A stretch of 17,095 nucleotides of DNA, taken from an uncultured Lachnospiraceae bacterium. Lineage in GTDB: Bacteria > Bacillota > Clostridia > Lachnospirales > Lachnospiraceae. Shown here one piece after another: positions 12,624 to 17,095 of this stretch (within the stretch, counting starts at the first letter, position 1; each line of letters opens with the position of its first letter). The translations under genes were made by a program, and so were the position numbers. The notes under the pieces were generated by a model that was not told the origin of the DNA, searched no databases, and saw only the letters and a program-made list of their open reading frames with translations. The stretch spans positions 1 to 17,095 of the forward strand of contig CAJUQZ010000095.1 in the NCBI GenBank assembly GCA_910588755.1, read 5' to 3'.

Positions 12624-12849
12624 ATGTTAAAATGTAAAGTTTGTGGATGTGAATATAATTGCTGTTAAGGAAAGACATTATATTTCTCGTAATAACGGGA
12701 AGAGTGGTTTGGTGGCTGTTTTCGAAAGCAATCCGGAAGAAATATTATATGACACATTTGATTGTCCTGTTTGCGGCTGTCAGATAATTGCGCAGGAAAG
12801 AAAAAGAGAATACATACCAATCAAAAAAAATAGCAGTAAAACGCAGTAA
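12624..12849 (+). pseudogene. Com-like zinc-ribbon protein split by a +1 frameshift
   Basis: ATG 12624 has AAAGGAGAG 8 bases upstream and reads MLKCKVCGCEYNCC before TAA 12666. Shifting +1 continues straight into AVKERHYISRNNGKSGLV, then YDTFDCPVCGCQIIAQERKR, ending at TAA 12847. CKVC near the start and CPVC later form the two halves of one zinc ribbon, so the two frames belong to a single gene of about 75 residues; I recall intact Lachnospiraceae phage relatives with CGCEF directly followed by AVKERHYI. The simplest reading is a one-base insertion around 12657-12664. A +1 programmed shift at TGT-TAA is possible but no upstream stimulatory element is obvious. Sequencing error is also possible. 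Confidence 0.65.
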
Positions 12850-12855
12850 ACCGCA

Positions 12856-12891
12856 TTGAAATCCAGTAATCAAGTATGATAATGTTATACT
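12856..12891 (+). promoter_or_regulatory. Candidate late promoter
   Basis: The extended -10 TG-T-TATACT (12883-12891) is close to consensus. An overlapping alternative uses TTGAAA (12856-12861) with GATAAT (12878-12883) and a 16-base spacer. Either would start transcription about 10-25 bases before the terminator at 12915. It precedes the whole packaging and head gene block. Confidence 0.5.
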
Positions 12892-12914
12892 GTGATTTTC
12901 GAACAAAGCAAGTG

Positions 12915-12950
12915 AGGCTACCCCGTATCTAGGAGGTAGCCTTTTGTTTT
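12915..12950 (+). terminator. Rho-independent terminator in the late leader
   Basis: AGGCTACC (12915-12922) pairs perfectly with GGTAGCCT (12935-12942) over a 12-base loop, followed by TTTTGTTTT. It is a clear intrinsic terminator shape. It ends the regulator/zinc-ribbon transcript and, lying just after a promoter, would also stop transcripts from that promoter after about 50 bases unless antiterminated. Confidence 0.75.
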
Positions 12951-12973
12951 AAGAAGGACAGTGATTTATTTCA

Positions 12974-13573
12974 ATGGCAGCAGGGGCGATGAATGTTATC
13001 ATTGATGGATTAGACAGTGTGGTAGATGAATTGCAGGATATGCATGACAGAAGCAAGAAGGTTGTACAAAGGACAATTGCAGATTTTAAGTCGCGGGGAC
13101 CCTCATGGATATCACAGGAAGTAGCAAAAGAATATGGCATTAAAAAGTCAGATGTCAATGAGGCAAAGGCAGGGATACGGGGGAGAAGCAGTGTCAGGGT
13201 ACATGGAACAAGAATAGATGATTTATCTATCATATATAGAGGCAGGGTATTAACACCTACACATTTTGGAATGAAACCGAGGATTCGGCCAAGAAAGGGA
13301 CCATATGTAGTAACTGCCTTAATAAAAAGGAGTTCTGGTAGAAAACCGCTAGGAGAGAAAGTATTTCTGGGAACACCAAAGAACGCCAAAGCAGAAACAC
13401 CACAGTTGCCTTTTCAGCGTGAGGGTGATGCGAGGTATCCGATCGAAGTTATAAAGACAGTCTCTGTTCCCCAGATGATAACAAATGAAACAGTTTCGGA
13501 AAACATTCACAAGCGAATCAATACAGAACTTGGAAAGCGTTTAGAACATCACTTAAAAAGATTGAGCAGATGA
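12974..13573 (+). CDS. Phage minor tail protein Z-like
   Basis: The 199-residue protein has the pattern of the prophage minor tail protein Z (GPZ) family: an N-terminal helix (DSVVDELQDMHDRSKKVVQR) with conserved SWISQEVAKEYGIKKSDVNEA (54-74), a basic beta-rich middle (TPTHFGMKPRIRPRKGPYVV, then VFLGTPKN), the conserved ARYPIEVIKTVSVPQMI (143-159) and a C-terminal amphipathic helix. GPZ-type proteins are tail-completion or head-tail interface components. ATG 12974 has a weak ribosome site (AGAAGGA about 15 bases away); ATG 12989 (MNVIIDGLDSV) is a good alternative with AGGGG close by. Tail genes usually follow the head genes, so its position before terminase is unusual. Confidence 0.7.
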   Translation: MAAGAMNVIIDGLDSVVDELQDMHDRSKKVVQRTIADFKSRGPSWISQEVAKEYGIKKSDVNEAKAGIRGRSSVRVHGTRIDDLSIIYRGRVLTPTHFGMKPRIRPRKGPYVVTALIKRSSGRKPLGEKVFLGTPKNAKAETPQLPFQREGDARYPIEVIKTVSVPQMITNETVSENIHKRINTELGKRLEHHLKRLSR

Positions 13574-13684
13574 AAAAGGTACTGTGACGCCAAAATCTTC
13601 CCCTGTGGTGCTCGCGAGCCCAAAAACTGTCTAGCTACCAGGGAAAAAATTAATACCATTTCGTTACGCATAGGGGGCAGGGCG
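13574..13684. other. Spacer before terminase; candidate cos region
   Basis: A 111-base non-coding gap with several symmetrical elements: the perfect palindrome GCTCGCGAGC (13610-13619), and TTCCCCTG (13598-13605) opposite CAGGGAA (13639-13645) with one bulged base, enclosing it. Phages with Nu1/GpA-type terminase cut at cos, which usually lies just before the small-subunit gene. The placement and symmetry fit; the exact nick points cannot be read. Confidence 0.4.
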
Positions 13685-14272
13685 ATGTCAGAAATTGAGT
13701 TTGATGGGAACTATGTGGATGTAAAATTCATAAAACGTGTGCTTGGCTTTGAATCTGTAAGACGTGTCCAACAGCTTACGCAGGATGGAGTACTGGATAC
13801 CTGCGAGATAATAGTGGGTAAGCGGACTGTAAAGCGATACGACTTGTGTCCTTCGGTATTGTCCTATATAAAGTATTTAAAAACGAAATCTGATAAGGCA
13901 TATGGCGATCAGAAGGAACAAAAAATTCTGGAGAAAATGCAGGCAGAGATTGAGTATAAAAGTGCAAAGGCGAGAATGGCGGAAATAGAGCTTGATGAAC
14001 TGGCAGGGCATATGCACGCTGCCGAGGATGTTGAAAAGATGACCGCAGATCTGTGTCTGGCTGTACGGTCAATGTTGCTGGCACTGCCTGGACAGCTTGC
14101 GGTTGATATGGCAGCAGTCAGTACGGCACCGGAAGCGCAGGTCATTATAAAAGATGCGGTCTGTCATATCTTGGATGAATTGTCAAGGTATGAATATGAT
14201 CCAAAAGAATACAAACGCAGGGTTCTGGAAAGGAAAGAATGGCAGGATGCCAGCGAAGAAGCCGACGCGTGA
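13685..14272 (+). CDS. terS: Terminase small subunit (Nu1-like)
   Basis: DNA-recognition subunit of the packaging motor. ATG 13685 follows AGGGGGCAGGG. Residues 1-55 form a winged-helix DNA-binding domain (VDVKFIKRVLGFESVRRVQQ, then VGKRTVKRYDL) of the excisionase-like/Nu1 type. A long coiled coil follows (KEQKILEKMQAEIEYKSAKA), then a region with LAVRSMLLALPGQLAVDMA (122-140), the Nu1 self-association and large-subunit contact part that I recall from this family. It is 195 residues, normal for the family, and overlaps the large subunit by 26 bases. Pairing with a GpA-type large subunit supports lambda-like cos packaging. Confidence 0.82.
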   Translation: MSEIEFDGNYVDVKFIKRVLGFESVRRVQQLTQDGVLDTCEIIVGKRTVKRYDLCPSVLSYIKYLKTKSDKAYGDQKEQKILEKMQAEIEYKSAKARMAEIELDELAGHMHAAEDVEKMTADLCLAVRSMLLALPGQLAVDMAAVSTAPEAQVIIKDAVCHILDELSRYEYDPKEYKRRVLERKEWQDASEEADA

Positions 14273-16160
14273 CCTGGAAGTCGTCAAGCTAAATAAGACA
14301 GTAAAGAAAACTGTCGCTTATTTCAAGCCGCCAGAGCAGCTGACAGTGACGGAATGGGCAGACAAGTACAGGTGGCTGTCAGCAGAGAACAGTGCTGAAC
14401 CCGGAAGGTGGAAGACAAGTAGGACACCATACCTGAAAGAGATCATGGAGGCATTTACAGATCCCAAAATACACCGCATAGCAGTTGCGGCGTCATCGCA
14501 GGTTGGAAAAACAGAAATGGAGCTGAATATGGTTGGTTATGCCATAGATATTGATCCGGGACCGATGATGTTCGTACTTCCAAATACAAAACCTGTAGCT
14601 GAGGATTTCTCTAAGAGAAGGATAGCTCCTATGATCAGGGACACCAGATCGCTTCGGGATAAGGTTGCAGATGTAAAAAGCAGGGAGTCTAATAACACCA
14701 TCTTTAATAAATCCTATCCGGGTGGTATGCTTACGATCACTGGCGCCAATTCGCCGTCAAATCTAGCATCGATTCCATGCCGGTACGTGTTTGGAGATGA
14801 GAGGGACCGCTGGCCGAAAAGCGCAGGAACCGAAGGTGATCCGTGGCGGTTGGTTGAGGCGCGTACCAATACTTTTTACAATTACAAGATGGTCGAGGTA
14901 TCAACACCGACTATAAAAGGGGCGTCCAGTATTGAGGACGCCTTTAATGATGGTACACAGGAGCGCTGGTGTGTACAGTGCCCGCATTGCGGCGAATACT
15001 TCTTTATCACATTTAACAATATCCGTTTTGAGACGAAGGTAAAAAAGATAAACGGCAAAAAGCAGTTTAAGGTATTCGATATAAACTGTGCCTGTCCACA
15101 TTGCGGGTGTGCATCAACGGAACAGGTTATCAGAAAGCAACCTAAGAAATGGATTGCAGAGAATCCTGATGCATATGACAAAGGAATGCGTTCATTCTGG
15201 ATTAATGCTTTCGCAAGCCCGTGGATGACGTGGGAAAAGATTATCTTAAAATTTCTGGAAGCAGGTTCGGACCCGACGAAGTTGCAGACAGTTTACAATA
15301 CATTGTTTGGGCAGCTGTGGGAAGATCGAAGCTGTGAGACCGATGAAGAGCAGCTTCTTGCAAGAAGGGAGATGTATCAGGCAGAACTGCCGGACGGCGT
15401 GCTCTGTCTTACCTGTGGGGTTGATACACAGGGAAACCGGCTGGAGTATGAGGTTGTCGGGTATGGATTCCATGAGGAGAACTGGGGAATTGAGAAAGGG
15501 ATCATCATGGGCGATCCTGCTGAAAATGATACATGGGAGCGGCTGGACGGAGTTATAGATCGTTCTTTTTCATTTGCAGATGGTAAAAAGTTAAAGATAT
15601 CCGTGACATTTGTCGATAGTGGCGGCAATCGCACGCAGAATGTTTATGAGCAGTGCAATAAGCGCCTGCATAAAAGGGTATTTGCCATAAAAGGGAAAAG
15701 CGCTGATGGCATACCTTATGTCTCAATCCCAAAACAAGTAAATATTTTAAAGGGAAAAGAGAAAAAGGTTGTGGTGGGGAAGGCATGGCTGTATACCTTG
15801 GGGGTTGATTCAGGAAAAGACCAGATCATGTCGGGACTGGATGTAAAAGAACCTGGAAGCAGGTATTCCCATTTTCCTTTAAATGATAATCTTGGATATG
15901 ATGAAAACTATTTTGCCGGACTGCTTTCGGAAAAAATGACATATGAAAATGGCAAATGGAAATGGGAAAAGATTCCCGGACATGAACGAAATGAGGCACT
16001 GGACTGCAGGAACTATGCCAATGCGGCGTTTAAGTCATTGCGACCAAACCTTGACCGCATTTACAGGGTATTGAAAGAGCTTGTCCCGGAGGAGAAGCCA
16101 AAACCAAAGAAAATATACAGGAAGCAAAAACAAAAGCAGTCATTTGATGACGACTGGTAG
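14247..16160 (+). CDS. terL: Terminase large subunit, GpA family
   Basis: ATPase and nuclease of the packaging motor (phage terminase GpA). ATG 14247 (MPAKKPTRDLEVVKLNK) is chosen; AGGAAAG lies about 9 bases upstream and the earlier open frame from 14154 is inside terS. The protein has 637 residues, normal for the family. The Walker A-type SSQVGKTE is at 83-90 and Walker B VFGDERDRW at 181-189. Two CPHCG motifs (245-249 and about 283-287) form the GpA zinc-binding site. The nuclease domain starts near LTCGVDTQGNRLE (388-400, catalytic Asp393), with VTFVDSGG later and ALDCRNYANAAF near the end, an RNase H-like fold with metal-binding acidic residues. The tail is very basic and Pro-rich. No damage is visible. 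Confidence 0.93.
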   Translation: MPAKKPTRDLEVVKLNKTVKKTVAYFKPPEQLTVTEWADKYRWLSAENSAEPGRWKTSRTPYLKEIMEAFTDPKIHRIAVAASSQVGKTEMELNMVGYAIDIDPGPMMFVLPNTKPVAEDFSKRRIAPMIRDTRSLRDKVADVKSRESNNTIFNKSYPGGMLTITGANSPSNLASIPCRYVFGDERDRWPKSAGTEGDPWRLVEARTNTFYNYKMVEVSTPTIKGASSIEDAFNDGTQERWCVQCPHCGEYFFITFNNIRFETKVKKINGKKQFKVFDINCACPHCGCASTEQVIRKQPKKWIAENPDAYDKGMRSFWINAFASPWMTWEKIILKFLEAGSDPTKLQTVYNTLFGQLWEDRSCETDEEQLLARREMYQAELPDGVLCLTCGVDTQGNRLEYEVVGYGFHEENWGIEKGIIMGDPAENDTWERLDGVIDRSFSFADGKKLKISVTFVDSGGNRTQNVYEQCNKRLHKRVFAIKGKSADGIPYVSIPKQVNILKGKEKKVVVGKAWLYTLGVDSGKDQIMSGLDVKEPGSRYSHFPLNDNLGYDENYFAGLLSEKMTYENGKWKWEKIPGHERNEALDCRNYANAAFKSLRPNLDRIYRVLKELVPEEKPKPKKIYRKQKQKQSFDDDW

Positions 16161-16169
16161 GTGATATTT

Positions 16170-16439
16170 ATGAAAATACTGACAAGACCGCAGATCGTAA
16201 GACGTATTGAAAAAATTAATGAACGCCTGGAATATTACTACACTAAGGAAAAAGAGCTTCTGGCAGCAGACGGGATACAGAGTTACACCATTGGCAGCAG
16301 GACGATATCGAGGTATCAATACAGCAGCGATATCAAAGAGCAGATTGGAAAGCTCGAAGATGAGCGCGATGAACTTGAAAATCTGCTAAATGGTATCAAA
16401 CCGAGAAAAGCAATAGCGATAGTACCGAGGGACTGGTAG
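16170..16439 (+). CDS. Small head-tail joining protein, gpW/DUF6148-like
   Basis: A short helical protein between terminase and portal, the position of lambda gpW. ATG 16170 follows TAGGTGAT; GTG 16161 in the same frame is a possible alternative. The first helix is KILTRPQIVRRIEKINERLE, followed by GIQSYTIGSRTISRY (about 37-51, the QSYTIGxR turn I recall from gpW-like/DUF6148 proteins) and a second helix (IKEQIGKLEDERDELENLL). gpW-type proteins sit on the portal to allow tail attachment. It is 89 residues, slightly longer than gpW (68). Confidence 0.68.
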   Translation: MKILTRPQIVRRIEKINERLEYYYTKEKELLAADGIQSYTIGSRTISRYQYSSDIKEQIGKLEDERDELENLLNGIKPRKAIAIVPRDW

Positions 16440-16448
16440 GGGGAAAGT

Positions 16449-17048
16449 ATGGTATATAATAATCTGCATCTATCTGGTGCAAAGGGATACGGACAGGCAG
16501 GGGCAAGCCATACCAGGAGGGCTTTTAAAGGGTTTAATCCCATGTCGGGAAGTCCGCGGGAAGATATTGACGACAACAATTATACGTTGCGGCAGCGCGG
16601 GCGGATGCTTACGATGGCGTCCCCGATTGCTGCATCGGCAGTAAAAACCAACCGTACAAATACCATCGGGCTGGGGTTGAAATTAAATCCTAGACCGGAC
16701 AGGGCGATTCTTGGACTTACGTCAGAACAGGCAAAGGAATGGGAGCGGGGAGTGAAAGCCGAGTTTCGGATGTGGGCAGAGCATAAGCAGCGCTGTGATA
16801 TTACAGGAATCAATGATTTTTATATGATGCAGCAGTTATGTTTCTATTCTTGGCTGGCGAGCGGAGATGTGTTTGTGGTACGCAAAGAGGGTGAAACACC
16901 AAACTGTCCATATACCTTAAAACTGCATGTGATCGAGGCGGACAGGTGCAGCACACCATCAGACGGGCTTGCTTACACAATAGGAGTTACGGAGGGTAAA
17001 AATCCTGATAATGAAAACCGTATATATGATGGAGTGGAAGTAGAGTAG
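16449..17048 (+). CDS. Lambda-type portal protein, N-terminal part only
   Basis: Portal proteins form the ring through which DNA enters the capsid. This frame starts at ATG 16449 after GGGGGAAAG and reads GASHTRRAFKGFNP, then DDNNYTLRQRGRMLTMASPI, NTIGLGLKLNPRPD, WERGVKAEFRMWAEHK and FYSWLASGDVFVV, all typical of the lambda B/portal N-terminal half. It stops at TAG 17046 after ENRIYDGVEVE, where intact relatives normally continue (GVEVD/E followed by a further 300 or so residues). Expected length is about 480-530 aa; here it is 199. Possible causes are a point mutation, an inserted element or an intron beginning at or just before the stop. The remaining 47 bases cannot decide this. Confidence 0.85.
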   Translation: MVYNNLHLSGAKGYGQAGASHTRRAFKGFNPMSGSPREDIDDNNYTLRQRGRMLTMASPIAASAVKTNRTNTIGLGLKLNPRPDRAILGLTSEQAKEWERGVKAEFRMWAEHKQRCDITGINDFYMMQQLCFYSWLASGDVFVVRKEGETPNCPYTLKLHVIEADRCSTPSDGLAYTIGVTEGKNPDNENRIYDGVEVE

Positions 17049-17095
17049 TCTCGGAAACTCACTGAAGATGCAACAGAAAAACAGGCCATATAAAC
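17049..17095. other. Window end after the interrupted portal frame
   Basis: The 47 bases after the portal TAG do not resume portal coding in any frame I can recognise. Reading the same frame gives S-R-K-L-T-E-D-A-T-E-K-Q-A-I and a further TAA at 17091. No GTGYG group II intron start and no convincing terminal inverted repeat are visible in this short piece. It may be the first bases of an inserted element or intron. Confidence 0.3.

Noticed and set aside
16449..17093. TAG recoding or readthrough to extend the portal
   Set aside because: Terminase and other genes here end normally at TAG, and a TAA follows only 14 codons later, so recoding would not restore a portal.
1..17095. CRISPR array, diversity-generating retroelement, retron or reverse transcriptase
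   Set aside because: No regularly spaced repeats, no template/variable repeat pair, and no reverse transcriptase or Cas motifs in any frame I read.

Overview
This window looks like the interior of a temperate phage, or a phage-plasmid, of a low-to-mid GC Clostridia host. A gut Lachnospiraceae-type bacterium is my best guess, from gene style, strong AGGAGG-type ribosome binding sites, ATG/TTG/GTG starts and dense ATGA-coupled gene packing. No chromosomal housekeeping gene is visible. Apart from two small genes, everything reads on the plus strand. All family calls come from motifs read by eye; no database search was run.

Left part (1-2406): small phage genes, one resembling an excisionase-type DNA-binding protein, and two minus-strand genes of unknown function (272-553 and 1503-1925), which are candidate lysogeny or moron genes. 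The 480-base gap at 1926-2406 has no convincing gene. It holds a cluster of inverted repeats (2045-2154), with a third copy at 1281-1318, and a promoter inside a long imperfect inverted repeat (2258-2338). This is where I would look for the replication origin and the rep control region.

Replication and partition (2407-5564): an HUH-type rolling-circle initiator, a ParA ATPase and a ParB, apparently one operon. parB contains a 27-bp direct repeat around the quasi-palindrome GTGTCCAACATGGACAC, a candidate built-in partition site.

Accessory region (5558-10907): a run of small genes (zinc ribbons, a DUF3850/ASCH-like protein, coiled coils) and a complete cytosine-C5 DNA methyltransferase. Several genes are broken: a 5'-truncated Dam-type methylase, a zinc ribbon with an in-frame stop, a 3'-truncated gene before the C5 methylase, and an integrase-like start with ACG in place of ATG. 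A short motif, AATAAGGATTT, recurs at four consecutive gene junctions and hints at cassette exchange.

Integration and late control (10908-12973): a tyrosine recombinase preceded by two stacked inverted repeats (possible attP or regulation), a DUF1492/sigma-region-4-like late regulator, a frameshifted zinc-ribbon gene, then a promoter followed almost at once by a terminator, which would suit an antiterminated late leader or a small RNA.

Packaging and head (12974-17095): a minor tail protein Z-like gene, a spacer that may carry cos, Nu1-like small terminase, GpA-family large terminase, a small head-tail joining-like protein, and a lambda-type portal gene that stops at about 199 residues, close to the window end. 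This suggests an insertion, an intron or a nonsense mutation. Recombinase, Rep and ParAB together with cos-type packaging genes suggest that the element may be kept as a circular plasmid-like prophage, may integrate, or both.
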